This document shows, piece by piece, positions 1-4,793 of a DNA stretch of 6,593 nt. Numbering within the stretch: the stretch's first letter is position 1; the number at the start of each line of letters is the position of its first letter. Origin of the DNA: Phycisphaerales bacterium (GTDB lineage Bacteria; Planctomycetota; Phycisphaerae; Phycisphaerales; UBA1924); the NCBI GenBank assembly GCA_025453375.1, contig JALOQT010000053.1, positions 1 through 6,593 of the forward strand, written 5' to 3'. Below the pieces are notes generated by a model. It was given only the letters and a program-made list of their open reading frames with translations, was not told the DNA's origin and searched no databases. The position numbers were made by a program, and so were the translations under genes.

Positions 1-137
1 GTGCTTCGTGTGAGATGCGTTGTGATGACGAGCACTTCACTGGCGGGTGGGGTGCACGGCATGAAATGCCGTGCCACGAAGAGAGTCGAGAGCGGCAACC
101 AAGCCGCGCGTTTCTTCCCCTTCGTCGCTGCGTCGCT
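1..137. other. intergenic region downstream of tsf
   Basis: No gene is supported here. Reading frames that open in this stretch run antisense through tsf and look like shadows of its GC-rich codons. The region holds a perfect hairpin at 54-74, described separately, and three tandem 8-base CGTCGCTN units at about 123-146 that overlap the hairpin next to the tsf stop. Confidence 0.5.
54..74 (-). other. perfect 9-bp stem-loop, GTGGCAC type
   Basis: Bases 54-62 (GCACGGCAT) pair perfectly with 66-74 (ATGCCGTGC) around a 3-base loop. On the minus strand, in the direction of tsf transcription, the element opens with GTGGCAC at 77-71. The intergenic repeats at 4641 and 4908 open with the same word after other stop codons. 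It begins about 80 bases past the tsf stop. No T-run follows, so it is not a canonical intrinsic terminator. A role as terminator or mRNA 3'-end stabiliser is inference. Confidence 0.45.
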
Positions 138-156
138 CCGTCGCTTCTGGCGACGG
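138..156 (-). terminator. stem-loop directly after the tsf stop codon
   Basis: On the minus strand, two bases after the TAA stop, CCGTCGC pairs with GCGACGG over the loop CAGAA: a perfect 7-bp, GC-rich stem. Position and compactness suggest transcription termination or 3'-end protection of the rpsB-tsf message. No U-tract follows, so intrinsic termination is uncertain. The stem also overlaps a short CGTCGCTN tandem run, so it could be a by-product of that repeat. Confidence 0.35.
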
Positions 157-158
157 GC

Positions 159-959
159 TTACTCGCCGACGGCCCAGCGCCAGAAGCCGTTGACGGTGGC
201 TTTGCCGACGATGTCCTTGACCTTCTTGCTGGGGTCGATGACGTAGGGCTGCTCGAGGAGGGCGACTTCCTCGAAGAACTTGCGCATGCCGCCTTCGACC
301 ATCTTCTCGGCGATTTCCTGGGGCTTGCCCGATTCCATGGCCTGCTCGAGGCGGAACTTGCGCTCCTTCTCGACGATCTCCGCCGGGACGTCGCTGGGGT
401 TGACGCCCTTGGGGCTGGGCACGGCGGCGACGATGTGCATGCAGATCTGGCGGAGGGCCTCGTCGCTGATCTCGCCGGTGACCTTGACCAGCGCTCCGGT
501 CTTGCCGTCGTGGTGGACGTACTGGCCGAACTTGACGCCCGGGCCGCCGGCGACGTGCTGGCCGCGGGCGAGACTGATCGTCTCGCCGGTCTGGATGCGG
601 ATGTTGTCGATCGCGCTGGCCTCGGCGCCGGCGGGGGCGTAGGCACCGGCGGGGGCCTTGAGGGCGGCGTTGGCGAGCTGCGTCGTCAGGTTGACAAACG
701 CGTCGTTCTTGGCGGTGAAGTCCGTGTTGGCGCGAAGCTCGACGATGCTGGCCGAGGCGGCGCCGATGGCGATGGCGACGCGACCTTCGCCGGCGGGCTT
801 GTCACCCTTGGAGTCGAGCTTGCCCTTCATGGACTTGCGGAGGATGTCCTCGGCCTTGGCCATGTCGCCGCTGGCCTCGACGAGGGCTTTCTTGCACTCC
901 ATCATCGAGAGGCCAGTCTGGTTGCGGAGCTTCATGACGACGGCAGCGGAGATTTCCAT
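159..959 (-). CDS. tsf: translation elongation factor Ts
   Basis: EF-Ts is the cytoplasmic nucleotide-exchange factor that releases GDP from EF-Tu so that it can reload with GTP. The 266-residue product has the N-terminal UBA-like domain with the signature LRNQTGLSMMECKKAL (residues 11-26). The core contact motif is TDF at residues 79-81, matching the Asp80/Phe81 pair that E. coli EF-Ts inserts into EF-Tu. The C-terminal half contains QAMESGKPQEIAEKMVEGGM (206-225) and EQPYVIDPSKKV. The length is slightly below the 283 residues of E. coli. I chose the ATG at 957-959 because MEISAAVVMKLRNQTG is the normal family start and AAAGGTG lies 5 bases upstream. The frame stays open to 1472, but that part only translates the 14-bp repeat array. 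The gene follows rpsB on the same strand, as in most bacteria. One oddity is TDFT in place of the usual TDFV. Confidence 0.98.
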   Translation of the reverse strand: MEISAAVVMKLRNQTGLSMMECKKALVEASGDMAKAEDILRKSMKGKLDSKGDKPAGEGRVAIAIGAASASIVELRANTDFTAKNDAFVNLTTQLANAALKAPAGAYAPAGAEASAIDNIRIQTGETISLARGQHVAGGPGVKFGQYVHHDGKTGALVKVTGEISDEALRQICMHIVAAVPSPKGVNPSDVPAEIVEKERKFRLEQAMESGKPQEIAEKMVEGGMRKFFEEVALLEQPYVIDPSKKVKDIVGKATVNGFWRWAVGE

Positions 960-964
960 AGATA

Positions 965-971
965 CACCTTT
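965..971 (-). promoter_or_regulatory. ribosome binding site of tsf
   Basis: On the minus strand AAAGGTG precedes the ATG at 959 by five bases. It decides the start of tsf at MEISAAVV and against the longer open frame reaching back to 1472. Confidence 0.75.
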
Positions 972-1012
972 CTGAATCAGAGATGAGCCGCGAGGACGTG
1001 CCAGCCGCGGCG

Positions 1013-1146
1013 GGATCGGGGGCTGAGAACTGGGGCCTGAGAACTGGGGCCTGAAAACTGGGGGCTGAGAACTGGGGGCTGAGAACTGGGGGCTGAGAAC
1101 TGGGGGCTGAGAACTGGAAGCTGAAAACTGGAATCCGGGAACTGAG
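1013..1146. repeat. 14-bp tandem repeat array, consensus GAACTGGGGGCTGA
   Basis: Seven clear 14-base units run without gaps from 1027 to 1124: two GAACTGGGGCCTGA, one AAACTGGGGGCTGA, three GAACTGGGGGCTGA and one GAACTGGAAGCTGA. Degenerate units flank them at 1013-1026 and 1125-1146. On the transcribed (minus-sense) side each unit is two related heptamers, CAGTTCT and CAGCCCC, so a 7-base ancestor is likely. G-runs recur every 14 bases on the plus strand, which is the template strand for rpsB-tsf. Because 14 is not a multiple of three, the frames translate into changing Ser/Pro/Gln-rich text, which argues against coding. Confidence 0.93.
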
Positions 1147-1537
1147 CCATGCTCTTCGACTTGTCCGCATCGACGGGCGTGCGGCCCGCCGACGAATCGG
1201 CATCGAGCGAGATCATCGCGCGACGCCGGGATGGTTCTGTCTATCCACACTCGGCCCGGCTCGGCTCCGCTCGGCCAGGCTTGGCGACGCCTTGCACAAC
1301 GGTTGCGATGGTAGACCACAGGGGCTGGGGGACTCAGGGAAGAAGGGCTGATTGGCTCGACTCGGCGCCGGGATTCGCCGGCGGTGGTGAGTGAGCGTTT
1401 CATGTCGTCTTCATTGACGCCGCGAGGGTGTGCACCTGGCACTTTCGACGCGCTCATGCAGACGCGGCTCATTCCCTGTGCCCCTGCGCCCCTGTGGTGG
1501 AGCGCCGGTTGCGTGACGTGGGCGGACCAGCGTGGGC

Positions 1538-2395
1538 TTAGCCCTGCGCTGCCGGGGCTTCGGCCGGGGCGCCGGCCGTGTCATCGGCGCGGAACTGGCT
1601 GCGGCGGCTGCGGCGTGGACGATCGCCACCAGGACCGCCGGGGCCACCTTCGCCACCTTCGCCGCCGCCCGGGCCACCGGGGCCACGCTGCTCGCCGGCC
1701 TGGTTCATCGCGCGGGCCTGCTTGCCCTCGGCGATCGCCAGGCACAGCTCGCGGATGACCACGTCGATCGAGCGCATTGAGTCGTCGTTGCCCGGGATGG
1801 CGATGTCCGCCAGTTCGGGATCACCATCGGTGTCGATGAGGCAGACCGTCGGGATGCCCAGCTTGCGGGCCTCGCGGATGGCCGAGAGTTCGCGCTTGGT
1901 GTCGATGATGACCAGCGCGCCGGGGAGCTTGTCCATCCCCTTGATGCCCGAGAGGTTGCGGCGCATCTTGTTCATCTCGCGGCGGAGCTGGCTCTCCATC
2001 TTCTTGGAGTATGACGCGAAGTTGTCATTGGCCTCGATGCCCTCAAGCTCCTCGAGGCGCTTGAGACGCGAACGGATCGTGCGGAAGTTCGTCAGCGTGC
2101 CACCGAGCCAGCGCTCGATGCAGTAGTGCATCTTCACATCGCCGACGCGCTGCTCCAGCACGCTGCGGGCCTGACGCTTGGTGCCGACGAAGCAGACGTC
2201 CTTGCCGTCGGCGACGATGCGCGACAGGAACTTCTTGGCCAGGAGCAGGCCCTTGACCGTCTCCTTGATATCGATGATGTGGATGCCGTTGCGCTTGCCC
2301 CAGATGAACGGGGACATCTTGGGGTTCCACGACGCGGAACGCTGCCCGAAGTGAATACCCGACTCGACAAGATCCGCGACCAGTTGATTGGCCAT
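1538..2395 (-). CDS. rpsB: 30S ribosomal protein S2
   Basis: S2 is a structural protein of the small ribosomal subunit. The 285-residue product matches the family along its core: MANQLVADLVESGIHFGQRS at the N-terminus (first S2 signature), NPKMSPFIWGKRNGIHIIDI (24-43), FVGTKRQA (69-76), WLGGTLTNF (96-104), PGALVIIDTKRE (158-169, second signature) and IPGNDDSMRSID (200-211). The start is the ATG at 2393-2395, with GAAAGGAA upstream. It is longer than E. coli S2 (241 residues) because of a tail from about residue 234: a Gly/Pro/Glu-rich stretch, then a basic RPRRSRRSQFR segment, then an Ala-rich end. The tail looks disordered and is the only unusual part. The next gene on this strand is tsf, the standard pairing. 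Confidence 0.98.
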   Translation of the reverse strand: MANQLVADLVESGIHFGQRSASWNPKMSPFIWGKRNGIHIIDIKETVKGLLLAKKFLSRIVADGKDVCFVGTKRQARSVLEQRVGDVKMHYCIERWLGGTLTNFRTIRSRLKRLEELEGIEANDNFASYSKKMESQLRREMNKMRRNLSGIKGMDKLPGALVIIDTKRELSAIREARKLGIPTVCLIDTDGDPELADIAIPGNDDSMRSIDVVIRELCLAIAEGKQARAMNQAGEQRGPGGPGGGEGGEGGPGGPGGDRPRRSRRSQFRADDTAGAPAEAPAAQG

Positions 2396-2404
2396 AAGAC
2401 ACGA

Positions 2405-2411
2405 TTCCTTT
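2405..2411 (-). promoter_or_regulatory. ribosome binding site of rpsB
   Basis: On the minus strand AAAGGAA lies nine bases before the ATG at 2395. It supports the start at MANQLVADLV. Confidence 0.65.
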
Positions 2412-2578
2412 CAGCGACACCGGCGACGCTCGACTCAGCCGGCAGCAACAGCCCACAGGCCATCACCACCCGCGCGACGCCCAAGGGCGCTTCACGCAAC
2501 ACTGCACGCAGCCCGGCCCTGCCACACGGCAAGACCCTGACCGACCCGGGCTGAGCTCCCGGACGGGGAAGTGTAGGC

Positions 2579-2599
2579 GGGGGGGCGGGGGCGGGGGGG
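2579..2599 (+). other. G-quadruplex-prone G-tract 1
   Basis: Three plus-strand G-runs of 7, 5 and 7 bases are separated by single C residues. The runs of seven can each supply two G-triplets, so a quadruplex is possible. The complementary C-rich strand is the sense strand of rpsB transcription. Any effect on rpsB is inference. Confidence 0.6.
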
Positions 2600-2661
2600 C
2601 CGCCTGCGGCGAGGGATCAAGGGAGAGGGGATCGAGGGATCGAGAGGACGCGGTGCCGCGT

Positions 2662-2681
2662 GGGGGGTGGGGGGTGGGGGG
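2662..2681 (+). other. G-quadruplex-prone G-tract 2
   Basis: Three plus-strand runs of six G are separated by single T residues, a perfect 7-base repeat of T plus six G. It resembles the tract about 60 bases to the left and is likely able to form a quadruplex or to be prone to slippage. Confidence 0.6.
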
Positions 2682-2822
2682 CGCCGCGAGGCTGCATCTC
2701 TCTGCTTGATGCCCAGCCTGTTCGGACCCCGTTCGCAATTCCTCAATGAAAACCCGCCCCACGCCCCCGAAAACGCCACTTTTGCCGCCACACGTCCGAG
2801 AAATGAAGAGCCGTTTGCGATG

Positions 2823-3011
2823 TTCTTGGGCAAGAAAGTCATTTTCTTGGCCAAGAGAACGACTTTCTTGGCCAAGAACATGGTTCTTTTGGGCAAGCGG
2901 ACGGTTTTCTTGGGCAAGACAATGACTTTCCTGGCCAAGTGCGCGGCGTTCTTGGGCAAGAAAATCCACAACCTGGGCAAGCGGACCGTTTCCTTGGCCA
3001 AGAAAACGGCC
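2823..3011. repeat. nine-unit 21-bp palindromic tandem array
   Basis: Nine units of exactly 21 bases run with no insertion or deletion, starting at 2823, 2844, 2865, 2886, 2907, 2928, 2949, 2970 and 2991. Each has a conserved 12-base core, TTCTTGGSCAAG, followed by a variable 9-base spacer. Where S is C and AA follows, the core is the perfect palindrome TTCTTGGCCAAGAA. The centres are 21 bases apart, close to two helical turns, so the same DNA face is presented each time. All frames stay open because 21 is divisible by three; the plus frame reads as F-L-(G/A)-K heptads. I favour a DNA-level repeat (protein-binding array or selfish repeat) over a gene, but a Lys-rich heptad peptide starting at the ATG at 2820 cannot be excluded. 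Confidence 0.93.
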
Positions 3012-3041
3012 GCTGTCGCCCCCCTCGGCCTGCCTGAGCAC

Positions 3042-3100
3042 TCCAACACCCACCCACTGAAGCCCCGGCCAAGGCCGCGGGTCTGTGGTGCCATGCTGCC
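3042..3100 (-). repeat. dispersed palindromic repeat, copy A (left flank of toxin operon)
   Basis: The first 35 bases (3042-3076) are identical to 4856-4890, and similarity continues with scattered changes to about 3100. The shared core is CCACTGAAGCCCCGGCCAAG. Its right arm has diverged, so the stem is weaker than in copy B. It lies about 50 bases before the toxin start and forms a direct repeat with copy B on the other side of the three-gene operon. No minus-strand gene ends beside this copy, unlike copies B and C. Confidence 0.85.
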
Positions 3101-3108
3101 AGTCAGAC

Positions 3109-3138
3109 TTGACTCCATCGGCTTTGGTTAGGTAGACT
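3109..3138 (+). promoter_or_regulatory. candidate promoter of the toxin operon
   Basis: TTGACT at 3109-3114 matches the sigma-70 -35 consensus at five of six positions, and TAGACT at 3133-3138 matches the -10 at four of six, with an 18-base spacer. The predicted transcript would start at about 3144-3146, only about five bases before the toxin ATG at 3151. That fits the absence of a Shine-Dalgarno sequence before this ATG and suggests an almost leaderless message. This is a visual match only. Confidence 0.35.
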
Positions 3139-3150
3139 CCTTAGGCTTCG

Positions 3151-3378
3151 ATGGGCATCCCACCCCCCAAAACTGGTATCGTTCTACGACTTGAAGCACT
3201 AGGTGCTCCGGGTGGGAGAAAGAGATGGAGAGATCGCGACTCGGGCGAATTATTCGAATGGGACGGCCTGCACGGCCACTGGGAGGTCTACACGAAGAGG
3301 GGCTACCATTCATCCGTCCAGGATGTGGATGGAAAGTTCGTTGGTGGGCCGGTAAAGGGAAGGAGGATCGATGTCTAA
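3151..3378 (+). CDS. stand-alone colicin E3-type ribonuclease toxin
   Basis: This 75-residue protein matches the colicin E3/cloacin cytotoxic domain, an RNase that cleaves 16S rRNA in the decoding centre and stops translation. The key stretch is RKRWRDRDSGELFEWDGLHG (23-42), against KRKRWTGDKGRKIYEWDSQH in colicin E3. Asp38, His41 and Glu45 keep the spacing of E3 Asp510, His513 and Glu517; His53 matches His526; and Arg71 in GPVKGRRIDV matches Arg545. E3 Glu515 is replaced by His43. There is no translocation or receptor-binding domain and no signal peptide, so it probably acts in the cell that makes it, as in a toxin-antitoxin system. The ATG has no clear Shine-Dalgarno sequence and may be read from a near-leaderless mRNA. 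The end overlaps the next gene by 8 bases. The family call rests on recognised alignment, and activity is inferred. Confidence 0.85.
   Translation: MGIPPPKTGIVLRLEALGAPGGRKRWRDRDSGELFEWDGLHGHWEVYTKRGYHSSVQDVDGKFVGGPVKGRRIDV
3361..3366 (+). promoter_or_regulatory. strong ribosome binding site of the candidate antitoxin gene
   Basis: AGGAGG (part of AAGGAGG-like GGGAAGGAGG) lies inside the end of the toxin gene, four bases before the ATG at 3371. It is the best Shine-Dalgarno sequence in the operon, while the toxin has none. This is consistent with higher translation of the protective partner. Confidence 0.7.
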
Positions 3379-3682
3379 GACCAAGAACTACGTCGAACGC
3401 TGCCTTTCCGGTGACGCGAGCCTTGAGGACCTCGACGATGCCATCCAGGAGTGGCATGAAGCGGAGACTTCGCTCGAGATATGGGACTTCTTGGGGATGA
3501 CCAAGGACGAATACGCGCGAATCTGTGAGGATCGTCGAATGCTCCGTCTAGTCATCCGGAGCCGGCATTTACGGGTTCCGATGAGCATGAAACCCTTGGA
3601 CCTGGCGGTGGCCGCGCGGTCCGCTGACGTTAGTGAACGTGAGGTTATTCAAACGTGGCTCCAGAAGACTGGTCGTTCATAA
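3371..3682 (+). CDS. candidate antitoxin / immunity protein of the E3-type toxin
   Basis: A 103-residue, charged, apparently cytoplasmic protein with no signal peptide or membrane segment. It starts 8 bases inside the toxin gene (ATGTCTAA holds its start and the toxin stop) and has a strong AGGAGG site. Visible features are an acidic helix-like N-terminal part, SLEDLDDAIQEWHE (17-30), then FLGMTKDEYARICED (40-54), a basic segment RSRHLRV (63-69), and a C-terminal helical part with ADVSEREVIQTWLQ (85-98) that could be a helix-turn-helix. The DD-x(3)-WH...LGMT-x-(D/E)EY pattern reminds me of small proteins seen in toxin-antitoxin-like settings, but I cannot name the family. It does not resemble the colicin E3 immunity protein Im3. 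The antitoxin role rests on position and acidic character. Its last 28 bases overlap the protease gene. Confidence 0.7.
   Translation: MSKTKNYVERCLSGDASLEDLDDAIQEWHEAETSLEIWDFLGMTKDEYARICEDRRMLRLVIRSRHLRVPMSMKPLDLAVAARSADVSEREVIQTWLQKTGRS
3641..3645 (+). promoter_or_regulatory. ribosome binding site of the ImmA/IrrE gene
   Basis: GAGGT lies nine bases before the GTG at 3655, inside the end of the preceding gene. It supports GTG as the start of the protease gene. Confidence 0.5.
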
Positions 3683-4614
3683 AGGCGCCTGAGAGGCGAT
3701 TGGCAGCGAGGTTGGTTGCCAAGCATGGACTTGTCCCACCAGTTGATGTCCTCTCCTTGTTGAAGACATACGCGGACGTCGAGTTTGTAGATCTCCCCAC
3801 GGAAGCGGACGCCTATCTCCTCTATGAGGACGAGAAACGTCGGCGCCCACTTGTGCTTGTTAGCAGAAACAAGTCGAGCAACCGTCAGAGGTTTACGCTA
3901 GCACATGAGCTCGGCCACCTAGTGATTCCTTGGCATATTGGTGAACTCAACTACACGCAGAACGGAAGCAAGAGCACGATGGAAGTTGAGGCTGATTCAT
4001 TCGCCTCGGAGCTTCTCTTGCCTTCTCTCTGGATTAGGAACGTCGTCGAATGCCAAGCAACCTTGGAAGATCGCATTCGCGTTGCGCTTACCGCAAACTG
4101 CTCGATGATTGCCACGGCGATTGCGATCTCTTCTGCGGGATCCCCCGGTAGCGTTCTGGCAATCTCGTCCGAAGGCGTCGTCAAGTGGAGCAGCATTACA
4201 AGCGGCAGTATCACCGCGTCTCCGCCATTGGGATCGAGAATTTCAAACTGGACAGCGACTAACCCAAGTTGGACGATTGGTAACATCGAACGCGGCACTG
4301 AGACATTTTGGTGGTTCCGATGGCCACAACACACTGCCCATACGGTAACCCGAACTGCAAAACAGATCTTCGATACAATCGCAACCGGAAAGACTGCCAA
4401 ATCAACTGCCGAGGCCTGGACGTACTTTTGCGCCGTGACGGGTGGACTATCAGGAAAGCAATCTTCGAGTCTCGGCAGCGTCGACCAACTCTACTCGCAG
4501 TTCAAGCTCCGTTTTCAGCAAGCATCTCGGGTACCAAGTTGGCTCACAAGCCATCCACGATTTGACGGGTTGCTATCGGCCCGCTCAAAGGAACTTTGGT
4601 CCAAGAAGAAGTGA
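3655..4614 (+). CDS. ImmA/IrrE family (M78) zinc metallopeptidase
   Basis: A 319-residue protein with the M78 metalloprotease core: RFTLAHELGHLVIP (79-92) carries the zinc-binding HELGH at 84-88, and MEVEADSFASELLLP (109-123) supplies the downstream Glu/Ala motif, with Glu112 the probable third zinc ligand. The order is a short helical N-terminus (11-40), the protease core to about residue 155, then a C-terminal region of roughly 160 residues rich in Ser, Thr and Trp that I do not recognise and that may sense a signal or bind a partner. Known relatives cleave repressors or antitoxin-like regulators: ImmA cleaves the ICEBs1 repressor ImmR, and Deinococcus IrrE/PprI cleaves DdrO. Here it is the last gene of the toxin operon, starts with GTG 28 bases inside the preceding gene, and could cleave that gene's product to release the toxin. 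That substrate is inferred. No signal peptide is seen. Confidence 0.93.
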   Translation: MAPEDWSFIKAPERRLAARLVAKHGLVPPVDVLSLLKTYADVEFVDLPTEADAYLLYEDEKRRRPLVLVSRNKSSNRQRFTLAHELGHLVIPWHIGELNYTQNGSKSTMEVEADSFASELLLPSLWIRNVVECQATLEDRIRVALTANCSMIATAIAISSAGSPGSVLAISSEGVVKWSSITSGSITASPPLGSRISNWTATNPSWTIGNIERGTETFWWFRWPQHTAHTVTRTAKQIFDTIATGKTAKSTAEAWTYFCAVTGGLSGKQSSSLGSVDQLYSQFKLRFQQASRVPSWLTSHPRFDGLLSARSKELWSKKK

Positions 4615-4640
4615 TGACGTTGGCGACAACTGGAGTGCGG

Positions 4641-4687
4641 GACCGTGGCATTGAAGCCCCGAGGCCTTGACCGGGACTCCAGTGGTG
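4641..4687 (+). repeat. dispersed palindromic repeat, copy C (inverted)
   Basis: In plus orientation it reads GTGGCATTGAAGCCCCGAGG and onward to GACTCCAGTGGTG. Its reverse complement aligns with copies A and B over about 45 bases with scattered changes. It begins 30 bases after the protease stop codon, so relative to that gene it has the same orientation as copy B has relative to the secreted-protein gene. It can fold into an imperfect hairpin. No T-run follows, so a terminator role is possible but not canonical. Confidence 0.75.
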
Positions 4688-4710
4688 CGTGCGCGTGTGG
4701 GTTCGCACGC
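4687..4710. other. 7-bp stem-loop
   Basis: GCGTGCG (4687-4693) pairs with CGCACGC (4704-4710) around a 10-base loop, directly after repeat copy C. It may act with copy C as a bipartite terminator of the toxin operon. No T-run follows. Confidence 0.4.
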
Positions 4711-4793
4711 CGCAAGCCACAATCGGCACCGAAGCCCGCGGCCAGCCTCGGCACGCTGCGGCGTTCCATCGGACGGGGGCCGTGGCACTGATT

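Larger units (their letters stand above)
960..1537. other. long rpsB-tsf intergenic region
   Basis: These 578 bases separate the rpsB stop from the tsf start, which is long for two genes normally transcribed together. The tsf-proximal part holds the tsf ribosome binding site and the 14-bp array (1013-1146). The middle has CTCGG-rich short repeats (about 1250-1290). At 1430-1442 lies the small quasi-palindrome GTGCACCTGGCAC. I see no convincing gene and no clear sigma-70 promoter for tsf. Frames on both strands here have no family resemblance and no ribosome binding sites that I can support. Confidence 0.6.
2396..2822. other. rpsB upstream region, G-rich, no gene seen
   Basis: This stretch lies upstream of rpsB and should contain its promoter and leader, but no clear -35/-10 pair is visible. 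TACACT on the minus strand (2574-2569) is a possible -10 without a recognisable -35. Two extreme G-tracts occur on the plus strand and are listed separately. Between them are short GGGATC/GAGGGATC repeats (about 2612-2645). Frames crossing the region give Pro/Arg/Gly-rich text without family resemblance, so I call none of them genes. Confidence 0.45.

Noticed and set aside
15..986. 323-residue plus-strand frame antisense to tsf
   Set aside because: It mirrors tsf exactly, is made of Leu/Gly/Asp-rich text typical of antisense high-GC frames, and has no recognisable domain.
1013..1146. CRISPR array for the 14-bp repeats (and for the 21-bp units at 2823-3011)
   Set aside because: Units are too short, there are no unique spacers of 26-40 bases in the first, the second has only 9-base spacers, and no cas genes are nearby.
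960..1472. N-terminal extension of EF-Ts by 171 residues (frame open back to 1472)
   Set aside because: The extra part translates the 14-bp array into Ser/Pro/Gln-rich text, the family starts at MEISAAVV, and a good ribosome binding site precedes the ATG at 959.
1578..2126. 182-residue plus-strand frame antisense to rpsB
   Set aside because: It covers the well-supported rpsB; the Pro-rich start is the reverse of the Gly-rich S2 tail.
2463..3118. Two long minus-strand frames through the 21-bp array (Leu-Ala-Gln and Leu-Pro-Lys heptads)
   Set aside because: The array length is a multiple of three, so every frame stays open; both frames continue through G-tracts and repeat copy A, with no family match.
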